Shown: one piece after another, positions 28,201-35,408 of the stretch
How the letters are laid out: the number at the start of each line of letters is the position of its first letter
Numbering within the stretch: position 1 is the stretch's first letter
Origin: an uncultured Vicinamibacterales bacterium
GTDB taxonomy: Bacteria; Acidobacteriota; Vicinamibacteria; Vicinamibacterales; UBA8438
DNA: 64,000 nucleotides
Direction of reading: 5' to 3'
Assembly: GCA_958295905.1 (NCBI GenBank)
Contig: OY282382.1
Location: 1,054,001 to 1,118,000 of the forward strand
Notes under the pieces: model-generated
Told to the model about the DNA's origin: nothing
Database searches by the model: none
What the model saw: the letters and a program-made list of their open reading frames with translations, nothing else
Program-made: the position numbers and the translations under genes

Positions 28201-30662
28201 ATTCGGATGTCGGGACTGGCCTGCTTCAGAAGAGCGTGCGAATCAGAGAACAGCTCGTCGTCCGCGGCGAGATCCTCGATGCCGAGGTACTCCACCCGGA
28301 CCATGCCGAGCTGCTCGAGGTTCGGGTTCGTGTACCGCCAGCCGCGTCGTTGATCGAACCAGATGCGATAGGCCAGCACCTGCCGGAGCGTGCCCTCGGC
28401 TTCTTGCAGGTTGAAGCCGCGCAGCGTGGGCTCGATCAGCCATTCGGCGCGGATCTGCGGATCTGATCGGTCGAAGCCGAGCGTGCGCTGCTGGGCAACG
28501 CCCAGCGCGTCGCTGCGGAGCCCCTTCGAGCCGGCATCCTGCAGTGCGCCGAGAAAGCCCGCGCGGACGAGGCTCACGAAGAGGAAGTCGTTGAAATGGC
28601 CGGCCTGGAGCGCGGCGTCCTGGCGGTTGTCGGTAAAGCCGAGGAGCTTCCGCGTGTAGCCGTCCAACCCCGACTCGGCGCCGTGCATCCAGCGCAGCAC
28701 GCTGCCGACGAGTACGGTGGTCGCCGAGCTGCGGCCTTCCGCCGAGAGCGAGGCGAGGCGCGTGCGATCGCGGGCGGCGCCGCCCTGCGTGCTCCCGCAG
28801 CGGAGGCAGAGGCGGAACTTGCCGGGCAGGAACCACACCGCCGTTCCCGAACCGACCCGCCCGTCGGGCGCAACCCTGAAGCGCCGGGCACGTGCGTCGC
28901 GGTAGTACTTCTTGAGCCGCGGGTTGCCGCCGGCGTCGAATTCGAGCCACGTCTCGGGGTAGTCCTCGTCGCGGTCGGCGAACGTGAAAGAGGGATCGTC
29001 GGGGGGGGGCGGCGTCAGGAAGCCGAAGATCCCGCCCGCGGGTTGCTCCTGCGTGTGCGCGTCTCCGTCGGCCTCGTTTCCCTTTGACGGTGACGAGTCG
29101 TCGATGTCGCGCGCGAGGAAAACCGGTTCTCCGGCCTGCTGCACGCACCGCACCGGATGATGCTCGTGCCCGCACTCGCGACAGAAGTGCACGGCATAGA
29201 GCCGCTTCTCCGCGTGGCCGGGGAGGAACTGTTGCCCATCGACCGTCACTTTTCGCGTTCCGGGCGGCTCGATCGTCGCATAGGCGTGGCCGGCGCCCGA
29301 GACGAACTGGTGCAGCTTGAACGCGAAGAAACTCTTCTCACCGGCGCCCGGGTTCGAGGTCCGTTCCCGCTCGGGGACGCTCGAGACCAGAAGAAGGTCT
29401 CGCAGCGCGTTGCGGCAGGCGGCGACAGGTCGCCCGGATTCCTCCGCGAGCCTGTCCACCGCCTCGGTCACCGTCATCGGCTTCGCCCGGACCCAGCGCT
29501 GGTCGACCTCGGAGAACGAGATGCCGAGACGCGTTTCCACCCACACCGCGAGCGGGTGCTCCCGGAGCGCCGCGTCGGAGATGTCCGGCGGTACGCCGTC
29601 ATCGACGGCCTCGCCGAGATGGGGCCTCACCGAATCCGCGGTGGCGTTCGACGCGGTGATCCGCTCGAGCGTCTCGGCGATGACGTTGCTTTCGGCGATC
29701 CGGCTCGCGAACAGCTTCGAAACCACGCCCGCGACCACGCGGTTCTTGTCCTCGATCGAACCCTCGCTCGCCATCGTGGCCGAGGTGCCGATGCACAGCA
29801 GGTGCTCGGGCCGGAGCCGCTCACGGACACGCCGCACCAGCAGCGCCACGTCCGCGCCCTGGCGGCCGCGGTACGTGTGGAGTTCGTCCAGGACGAGGAA
29901 CCGCAGGCCCGCGCAGTTGCCGATGACCCGGCGGTCGATCTCCTCCTGGCGCGTCATGAGCAACTCGAGCATCATGAAGTTCGTGAGAAGGATGTCCGGC
30001 GGCTCGTCGGCAACCCGCTTCCGCTCGTCCGGGTCCTCCTGCCCCGTGTAGCGTGCGAACGTGACGGGTGGGTCTCCCGGCGCCCGGCCGATGAACTTGT
30101 TCAGCTCCTCCACCTGGGAGTTCGCGAGCGCGTTCATCGGGTAGACGACGATGGCGTGCGTGCGCGCCTGAGTGCTCGTCTTCCTGGCGCTCAACACGTG
30201 GCTGACGATGGGAATGAAGAAGCAGAGTGACTTCCCGGAACCGGTGCCGGTCGTCACCACGAAGCTCTCGCCCTCCGCGGCGAGCGCGACGGCCTGCTCC
30301 TGGTGCTTGTACAGCGGCAGCGGCTGACCGTTGGTACGGAAAATGCCGGCGCAGCCGGGGTGGAGAACGCCGTTCCTGACCAGGGCGCCGACGTCCGTCG
30401 AGCGCTTGTAGCTCGGGTTGATCTGGATGAGCGGCTCGGGCCAGTAGCGGTTCTCGGCGTAGATGGCCGTCACCTGCCCGCGGATATCCTGAGCGCGGAT
30501 CGTCGTGAACGACGTTGCGAAGCGTTTGTACTCGTCGACGACGCTGTCACGCAGGGCGAAGACGTCAAGCGCTGGTGCGCTGCCTGCCCTTGCGCCGTCC
30601 GAACTCGGCGCCGGTGCGCCGCTCCGCGTCATCGCCGGCTTCGCCTCCCCGGGCAAGAGCAT
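25278..30662 (-). CDS. Giant DEAD/DEAH helicase with C-terminal DUF1998 domain
   Basis: The protein has 1794 residues. Helicase domain 1 has Walker A in VVTTGTGSGKSLCFFIP (about 135-150) and a DELH box in FLVLDELHTYRG (about 255-265). Helicase domain 2 shows MELGVDIAALNAVHMRNVPP and QRGGRAGRSGQ (about 1087-1098). Two Cys clusters, CRECGHEHH (about 492) and CGNCGGGHFRDDLSMCHACG (about 1383-1402), look like zinc ribbons. DUF1998 ends the protein, with ATEGGAGVL and CYRCLMSYYNQPDHELLDRR (about 1654). Length and layout resemble Druantia DruE or a fusion of DISARM DrmA and DrmB. It is the first gene of the operon. ATG 30632 is an alternative start. A nine-G run at 29001-29009 encodes a proline tract. 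Confidence 0.88.
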   Translation of the reverse strand: MLLPGEAKPAMTRSGAPAPSSDGARAGSAPALDVFALRDSVVDEYKRFATSFTTIRAQDIRGQVTAIYAENRYWPEPLIQINPSYKRSTDVGALVRNGVLHPGCAGIFRTNGQPLPLYKHQEQAVALAAEGESFVVTTGTGSGKSLCFFIPIVSHVLSARKTSTQARTHAIVVYPMNALANSQVEELNKFIGRAPGDPPVTFARYTGQEDPDERKRVADEPPDILLTNFMMLELLMTRQEEIDRRVIGNCAGLRFLVLDELHTYRGRQGADVALLVRRVRERLRPEHLLCIGTSATMASEGSIEDKNRVVAGVVSKLFASRIAESNVIAETLERITASNATADSVRPHLGEAVDDGVPPDISDAALREHPLAVWVETRLGISFSEVDQRWVRAKPMTVTEAVDRLAEESGRPVAACRNALRDLLLVSSVPERERTSNPGAGEKSFFAFKLHQFVSGAGHAYATIEPPGTRKVTVDGQQFLPGHAEKRLYAVHFCRECGHEHHPVRCVQQAGEPVFLARDIDDSSPSKGNEADGDAHTQEQPAGGIFGFLTPPPPDDPSFTFADRDEDYPETWLEFDAGGNPRLKKYYRDARARRFRVAPDGRVGSGTAVWFLPGKFRLCLRCGSTQGGAARDRTRLASLSAEGRSSATTVLVGSVLRWMHGAESGLDGYTRKLLGFTDNRQDAALQAGHFNDFLFVSLVRAGFLGALQDAGSKGLRSDALGVAQQRTLGFDRSDPQIRAEWLIEPTLRGFNLQEAEGTLRQVLAYRIWFDQRRGWRYTNPNLEQLGMVRVEYLGIEDLAADDELFSDSHALLKQASPDIRMDVYRRLLDHMRKWMAIRSQVLDAAVLEQLVAKSHSRLRPPWGFGSDEKPRGARWLMIVAPTRRASTLRDTSLIARGGSRSGLGRMLRSTSLWGGDTSIRDLKSNDFDPLVADLLRAAAAHGLVSEESTPFDQPGWRLNDACVVFQLGGAPPDGGSSTRNRFFRDLYENLAKMLRAPMHPLFGFEAREHTAQVDPDHREIREKRFRFGDRERGELATNERRLREVGEANRFLPVLFCSPTMELGVDIAALNAVHMRNVPPTPANYAQRGGRAGRSGQAAMVITYASSQSPHDQYFFRDPRAMVHGEVRAPILELANRDLIDSHLQAVWLSCVDQALDPCIAELLVLGDGGRPLQPDLKAALEERRVAGGAGARIRRVLDLVADDLTPDPAPWYTGREAYADAIVATAAKRFDAAFDRWRDLFAAAEEQRDAARRTMDDYSAPYREKRAAQTRHAQALDQVNLLQRGTKALSSDFYTYRYLATEGFLPGYNFPRLPLLAYIPASRDGRGRQTYLQRPRFLALAEFGPRSLVYHEGRAHRVVRALLALGHRESATPDAQLPTKTVRICGNCGGGHFRDDLSMCHACGAALGNADVVGNVYRIENVATLPAEQITANDEERQRQGFDLQTTFEWAIRDQEIDVRPASASDDKGEIVRMAYGPGAAITRLNKGLRRRADKKVLGFRIDPVSGYWARNDGEDADDGALDPTASPRQWIVPSVQDRKNALLFQPVGDPLSEVTLATVQHAILRGIEAVFQLEEGEMLAEPMPTREVRNGFLLYEATEGGAGVLTRLVSQETSLALVARRALEIMHLAVGGDRPPDSVSGLSDQPGTACVAACYRCLMSYYNQPDHELLDRRDEDARTVLLRLARARTAARDDQPPHPPGSVDGEDARESRWRAEAARRGVPAPDPEPLNAGDRAVRCVWRRHYVAAVIDEADRPALQPLEDLGFEVVRFEDPAGWRAAFARLASALGHAS

Positions 30663-30745
30663 CGATTACCTGACCCGCAACCGGCTACGGCGCAGACTCC
30701 CGGCGGTCCACGGTCGGCTCGGCCCGCCCGCTGGCGCGTGCCGCC

Positions 30746-31306
30746 TCAACGAACCTCGAACGACTCGACCTGCAGCCGTCCGGCGCCGTCCGGCGGGGTG
30801 TGCCAGTTCCCGGTCACCCGCACCAGCCTGTCGCCCGCCGCGGTCTCCAGGGCCGCCGTCCCGTTCGCGGCGAGCGGAATCGCGAAGTCGGTCGACAGCG
30901 CGAGGGCGGGGGCGCCGTTCGCGTGGGTGAGGTGTCCTGCCGCGGTTACCGCCAGGCCGTCCGGGATGAAGCCGGCGTTGCGTACGGTGTCCCGTACGGC
31001 GGCGAGATCCACGTGGCGGCCGGACTCGACGGTGAGGACGATGCGTCCGTCGGCGGGTCGGACCTCGACGCCGGTAACGCGATCCAGGCGGCCGAGCCTG
31101 CGTTCCAGCCCCAGGGCGCACGAGGGGCACGTCAACTCGACGTCGATGATTACCCGCACCATGCCCGGCACGTCCGGCGGCTGCGCGGCCGCCGCCCCGG
31201 GGTTCGTCAAGGCCGGCGTGAACAGCAGCGCGGCCAGTCCCAACCGCAGCGCCGCGAATCCGCTTGCTCCGATCCATCGAGTGGGCTTGCGCGTCGCCGA
31301 TGCCAT
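30746..31306 (-). CDS. Exported heavy-metal-associated (HMA) domain protein
   Basis: The protein has 186 residues. An N-terminal signal or membrane segment (LGLAALLFTPALTNPGAAAA) is followed by an HMA ferredoxin-like domain, VRVIIDVELTCPSCALGLER, whose CxxC can bind a metal such as copper or mercury. The C-terminal half, ending NWHTPPDGAGRLQVESFEVR, is unassigned. ATG 31306 has GGAGG eight bases upstream; the frame is open further upstream through a duplicated leader. It lies 83 bases upstream of the DUF1998 helicase on the same strand but is probably unrelated to it. Confidence 0.78.
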   Translation of the reverse strand: MASATRKPTRWIGASGFAALRLGLAALLFTPALTNPGAAAAQPPDVPGMVRVIIDVELTCPSCALGLERRLGRLDRVTGVEVRPADGRIVLTVESGRHVDLAAVRDTVRNAGFIPDGLAVTAAGHLTHANGAPALALSTDFAIPLAANGTAALETAAGDRLVRVTGNWHTPPDGAGRLQVESFEVR

Positions 31307-31309
31307 CGT

Positions 31310-31399
31310 CTGCCTCCGTGGTCGGGGCGGGGGTGTCCCGTCCAGGAACCCATCTGCCTCCGTGGTCGGGGCGGGGGTGTCCCGCCTCCAGGAACCCAT
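31310..31399. repeat. Tandem duplication of the HMA gene leader (two about 45-bp units)
   Basis: CTGCCTCCGTGGTCGGGGCG and the bases following it occur at 31310-31353 and again at 31354-31399, differing by a two-base indel (CCCGTCC versus CCCGCCTCC). Each unit contains a GGAGG ribosome-binding sequence in minus-strand sense, and the proximal unit supplies the one used by the HMA gene. The remaining divergent region (31400-31646) shows no gene and presumably holds promoters for both directions. Confidence 0.85.
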
Positions 31400-31646
31400 C
31401 ATACAGGCCGGCGAACGCCGGGCGGGATGGGGCTGGGAGCCGCTGCCGGGCCGCCGCCGGGCGCCGCCGGGGCCGAATCGCTCGGTGCCGATTGCGGAGT
31501 AGTAGGCGTCACTATACCGAGTGGTCAAGAGGCCGCTTCGCTGTCGGCCGGGATATCCGATGGGGCTCGAACGGTCGAACGGCCGGCGGTGTTACACGGG
31601 ATTTACCTGCGGCGGGGGCCATCCGCGATACCCTCTGGGCATCGTC

Positions 31647-33206
31647 ATGCCGCCATCGGATCGGTGTCTTCCGCGCGTCGCGGGGTTCCGCGTCACCAAC
31701 GTCCGCCGTATCCGCCCGGCGGCCATCGCGATGGGGGCGGTGCTCGCGGCCGCGGTATGGGTCCCGGCCTCGGCTGGACGTGCGGAGGCGGCCGGTTCGG
31801 GGGCGGGCGTGCGCGCTGCGGCGGAGCGGGTCGGGCCGTCCGCACCCGTCGGCGGGTGCGCGCCGGCCCTCGCCCTCGGCGACGTGGGCATCGCCGCCGG
31901 CGGCCAGTTCCGCCTGATGGGCAACCGGTCGAACTTCGGTTTCCACGACCGGACGGCCGGTCCGGATCAGGCCCCGAACACCATCGCCAATCAGCGGTTC
32001 CGCACCTGGGTCAACGTCCACGACCGGACGTCGTGCCGCTACGGGGGCTATGCGCAGATCGAGATCGGGCACCTGAACCTGGGAAGCGGCCGCGAGTTTC
32101 CGAAGACCTTCGGGCCGGGCGGGGACCAGGTCGGGGTCGAGATGCGGCGCGGGTTCCTCTGGTTTCGGCCGGCGGCGGCGGCGCTGATCCGGGCGGGGGT
32201 GCTGCCCTGGGAGGACCGCTTCGGCGAGCGGCCGACGTTCGCGGTTCCGCTGTGGTCGGTCGGCCGGCCGGGGACGGGCCGGGCCCCGCTGGCGAACTCG
32301 GACTGGGAGTTCAGCGTATCGGGGATCACGGTCGAGGCCACCGCCCGCGACGCGTGGCGCTACGCGTTCGGCGCCCTCCTGCTCGAACGCGACGCGCGGC
32401 CGGCGGGCGGGCAGGACGGGTCGTGGCTGCTGACGGCCGACGTGGATCGCGGGGTCGGATCGTCGCTCTGGGGGGCGAGCGTGTACTACCTGCGCGACGA
32501 CGCCGGCTACTCCTACGGCGGGTTCGGCGGTCCGGCGGCGGCGGGAGGCGCGGCGGTGCGGAGCAGCCGCGACTTCTGGGTCGGCGGTCGCGGCCACGTC
32601 GAGCACGCCGGCGGGTCGACGGGGGTCTTCCTCATCGCCAACTCGGGCGCAATTCCCGCCCTCGGCTGGACGCACGCCGGCTGGTCGGCCAAGGTCGCCA
32701 CGACCCTCCCCGCCGGCCGCGGTGCGGTGCGCCTGCAGTGGCTCCATGCGACCGGCGGCGACGGCGGCGACCCGCACCGGTCGGGCGAGTTCAGGACCAT
32801 CGCCCAGAGCGTGCGCGACGACCTGGGAGCGCAGGCGTACTGGAGCCTCCTCGGGTTGACGTCGCCCCGCGGGCCGTCCGACGTGAACGACCTCGGCATC
32901 GGGCTCCAGAATGGGGGGCTCGGCCTCCGGACGCTGCAGTCGGGCTACGAACACCCCCTGGCCGAGCGGTGGACCGCGTATCTCGCGGCCGGCTGGCTGC
33001 GCTCGGACGCCGCGCGCCCCGCGAACGGGGCGACGGCCATCGGCACCGAGCTCGTGGCGGAAGCGCGCTGGAGGATGGGATCGATGATGGCCCTCGAGAT
33101 CGGCGCGTCGCTGCTGCTGGCCGGCGACTACTTCAAGCCGGCTGCGGCCGCCCCTGCGCCGGCGACGCTTCATCAGACGTACAGCCGGTGGCAGTTCGAG
33201 TTCTGA
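31647..33206 (+). CDS. Probable outer-membrane beta-barrel protein (porin-like)
   Basis: The protein has about 519 residues. A hydrophobic leader (AAIAMGAVLAAAVWVPASAG) precedes a mature region rich in alternating polar/aromatic strands, such as GQFRLMGNRSNFGFHD, YAQIEIGHLNLG and AWRYAFGALLLERDA. It ends with QTYSRWQFEF; a C-terminal phenylalanine is typical of outer-membrane barrels. Gly- and Tyr-rich strands (YYLRDDAGYSYGGFGG) agree. I chose the ATG at 31647; the frame is open upstream to 31521. It precedes the TRAP cluster on the same strand. No substrate can be assigned. Confidence 0.7.
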   Translation: MPPSDRCLPRVAGFRVTNVRRIRPAAIAMGAVLAAAVWVPASAGRAEAAGSGAGVRAAAERVGPSAPVGGCAPALALGDVGIAAGGQFRLMGNRSNFGFHDRTAGPDQAPNTIANQRFRTWVNVHDRTSCRYGGYAQIEIGHLNLGSGREFPKTFGPGGDQVGVEMRRGFLWFRPAAAALIRAGVLPWEDRFGERPTFAVPLWSVGRPGTGRAPLANSDWEFSVSGITVEATARDAWRYAFGALLLERDARPAGGQDGSWLLTADVDRGVGSSLWGASVYYLRDDAGYSYGGFGGPAAAGGAAVRSSRDFWVGGRGHVEHAGGSTGVFLIANSGAIPALGWTHAGWSAKVATTLPAGRGAVRLQWLHATGGDGGDPHRSGEFRTIAQSVRDDLGAQAYWSLLGLTSPRGPSDVNDLGIGLQNGGLGLRTLQSGYEHPLAERWTAYLAAGWLRSDAARPANGATAIGTELVAEARWRMGSMMALEIGASLLLAGDYFKPAAAAPAPATLHQTYSRWQFEF

Positions 33207-33248
33207 CGCCCCTGGCGGCCAGTCTCCGCCCCGTCTCGAAGGAACAGG

Positions 33249-34280
33249 ATGTTCTCGACACTGATATCATTGAAGGCCGCGTTTCTTCGCCCGCACCGCG
33301 AACGGCGGGCGCACCATCGTACGCGCATGCACCGCTCATCCAGGCCGAAGCGCGGCTCAGCGAAGCCGAGGCGTGGCGTCCCCGCCATCCCCATCCTCCT
33401 CGCCGTGACGATGCTCGCGTCGTCGGGGTGCTCGCTGCGGACGATGGCGGTCAACGCCGTGGTGCCGGTGCTGGCCGACCCTGCCGTGTACCTGTCCGAG
33501 GAGGACCCGGAGCTGGTCCGGGAATCGCTGCCGTTCCTGCTCAAGACCCTCGAGTCGATCATCCTGACGACGCCGGAGCAGAACGAGGCGCTCGTCTCCG
33601 CCTGCTCCGGGTTCACCCTCTACGGAAACGCGTTCCTGCAGGTCGATGCCGATGCCGCGGGCTGGGACGGCGAGTACGACCGGGAGATCGATCTGCGCGA
33701 CCGCACGTGGAAGCTCTACGTGCGCGCCCGCGATTATTGCCTGCGCAGCCTGGAGCTGAAGTACGACGGCATCGGGGACGGCCTGCGGGAGGACCCGGCC
33801 GCGGCCCTCGCGGTGGCCGGCGTCGACGACGTCGAGGTTCTGTTCCTGCTGAGCGCGGCGTGGGGGCTGGCGATCTCGAACGCGCTCGACCAGCCCGAGC
33901 TCATTGGCGATCTGCCGGCGGTGCGGGCGCTCCTCGCGCGGGCCCTCGAGCTCGACGAGGACTACGGACGGGGCTCGATTCACGGCGCCCTCATCACCCT
34001 GGAGTCGCTGCCGGCGCAGCTCGGCGGCTCGCCCGAGCGGGCCCGCGGGCATTTCGAGCGGGCGGTCGAGCTGTCGGACGGACTCGACGCCGCGCCGTAT
34101 GTGACCTTCGCGCTCGGCGTGTCGGTGCCGGCGGAGAACCGGGCCGAGTTCGAGGAGCTGCTGAACCGGGCCCTGGCTATCGACCCGGACGAGGACACGA
34201 GTCTGCGGCTGCTCAACGTGGTGAACCAGAAGCGGGCGCGACTGCTGCTCGACCGCGTCGACGACCTGTTTTTCGAATGA
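33249..34280 (+). CDS. TatT-family TRAP-associated lipoprotein
   Basis: The protein has 343 residues. After a basic N-terminus comes a lipoprotein signal (IPILLAVTMLASSGC), so it is likely anchored in the outer membrane or periplasmic face. The body is a TPR-like helical repeat: LADPAVYLSEEDPELVRESL, VEVLFLLSAAWGLAISNALD, ARALELDEDYGRGSIHGALI and LNRALAIDPDEDTSLRL. TatT proteins form assemblies that bind TRAP substrate-binding proteins. The dctP gene follows about 100 bases downstream. The start is uncertain; an ATG at 33327 is possible. Confidence 0.82.
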   Translation: MFSTLISLKAAFLRPHRERRAHHRTRMHRSSRPKRGSAKPRRGVPAIPILLAVTMLASSGCSLRTMAVNAVVPVLADPAVYLSEEDPELVRESLPFLLKTLESIILTTPEQNEALVSACSGFTLYGNAFLQVDADAAGWDGEYDREIDLRDRTWKLYVRARDYCLRSLELKYDGIGDGLREDPAAALAVAGVDDVEVLFLLSAAWGLAISNALDQPELIGDLPAVRALLARALELDEDYGRGSIHGALITLESLPAQLGGSPERARGHFERAVELSDGLDAAPYVTFALGVSVPAENRAEFEELLNRALAIDPDEDTSLRLLNVVNQKRARLLLDRVDDLFFE

Positions 34281-34382
34281 TCGAATGAGGAGCCCGTGGC
34301 GCGGCGCGGACTCGCGGTAGGATTGGTTGGGCGGACGGCGGGGCCGAGGGCGGTGCTGTCCGGGTGGAAGGAGAACCGTTCG

Positions 34383-35384
34383 ATGAAATCGCGATCCCTG
34401 GTCGTCACCGTGGTCCTGGCGGCGTTGACGGCGGTGCCCGCGGTGCTGCTGGCGCAACGCGCGACCCGCATTCAGCTCGGGTCCATCCTGCCCGCCAACT
34501 CCATCTGGGACCGATCCCTGAAGGAGATGGCCGTCGAGTGGCGCGATGAGACCGACGGCCGGGTGCAGCTCCGCGTGCAGAGCGGGGCGTTCCGCGACGA
34601 GGCGGCGCTGGCCCGCCGGCTGAAGCGGGGGCGGCCGCAGGCCGCCGTCTTCGGGCTGCCGGGGGACATTCACGAAGCGTTCAGCGTCCTCAACATCCCG
34701 TTCTTCTTCGAGTCGGACGAAGAGGTGTTCCACGTCGTGGAAGCGCTGACCCCGACCTTCGAGCGGGTTCTGGCCGACGAGGGGCTGGTGCTGCTGAACT
34801 GGGGCCACGCGGGGTGGGCGCACTTCTTCAGCGAAGACCGGGTGGAGACGCTCGACGATCTGCGGCGGACGAAGGTGTTCACGGCGGCCGGCGACGACAA
34901 GATGCTGCAGTGGTACAAGGAGAACGGGTTCGACCCCGAGCCGCTGGCCGTCACCGACGTCCTGCTCGGCCTGAACACCGGGCTCATCAACGCCCATCCG
35001 AGCCCGCCCTACGTGGCCCTGCTGTTCCAGTGGTTCGACAAGACCCCGTTCATGCTCGACGTGCCCCTGGCCCCGGTGCTGGGGATCACGGTGATGGCGG
35101 AACGCACGTGGAGCCGCATCGACCCCGGCGACCAGGCGGTGCTGCGGGCGTCGGCCAAGCGCCTCGAGCGGGAACTCCTGCGCGACGTGGCCGCGCAGGA
35201 ACGCGGCTCCATTGAGGAGATGAAGCGGCGCGGGCTCACCGTGGTCGAGATCGACGACGCCGCGAAGGCGGCGTTCCGGGCCGTCGCCGACGAGATGACC
35301 GCGTCGTGGCGGGGGAACCTGATTCCCGCCGACGTGTATGACATGGCGGTGCGCGCGCGGGACGGTTTCCGGGCCGGCCGCTGA
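34383..35384 (+). CDS. dctP: TRAP transporter substrate-binding protein DctP
   Basis: This 333-residue periplasmic solute-binding protein has a signal peptide (SLVVTVVLAALTAVPAVLLA), followed by the DctP/TatP fold: RIQLGSILPANSIWDRSLKE, FGLPGDIHEAFSVLNIPFFF and LLNWGHAGWAHFFS. The ATG at 34383 is preceded by GAAGGAG. It lies between the tatT lipoprotein gene and the fused permease gene, with 24 bases to the next start, so it delivers substrate to that permease. The substrate is probably a carboxylate but is not determined by sequence. Confidence 0.88.
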   Translation: MKSRSLVVTVVLAALTAVPAVLLAQRATRIQLGSILPANSIWDRSLKEMAVEWRDETDGRVQLRVQSGAFRDEAALARRLKRGRPQAAVFGLPGDIHEAFSVLNIPFFFESDEEVFHVVEALTPTFERVLADEGLVLLNWGHAGWAHFFSEDRVETLDDLRRTKVFTAAGDDKMLQWYKENGFDPEPLAVTDVLLGLNTGLINAHPSPPYVALLFQWFDKTPFMLDVPLAPVLGITVMAERTWSRIDPGDQAVLRASAKRLERELLRDVAAQERGSIEEMKRRGLTVVEIDDAAKAAFRAVADEMTASWRGNLIPADVYDMAVRARDGFRAGR

Positions 35385-35408
35385 CGGCGCGACCGCCGTG
35401 CGATCCCC

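Noticed and set aside
30800-34288. A 1162-codon plus-strand frame spanning the HMA, outer-membrane and TatT genes
   Set aside because: It covers three genes with clear motifs in other frames and reads as Arg/Gly-rich shadow.
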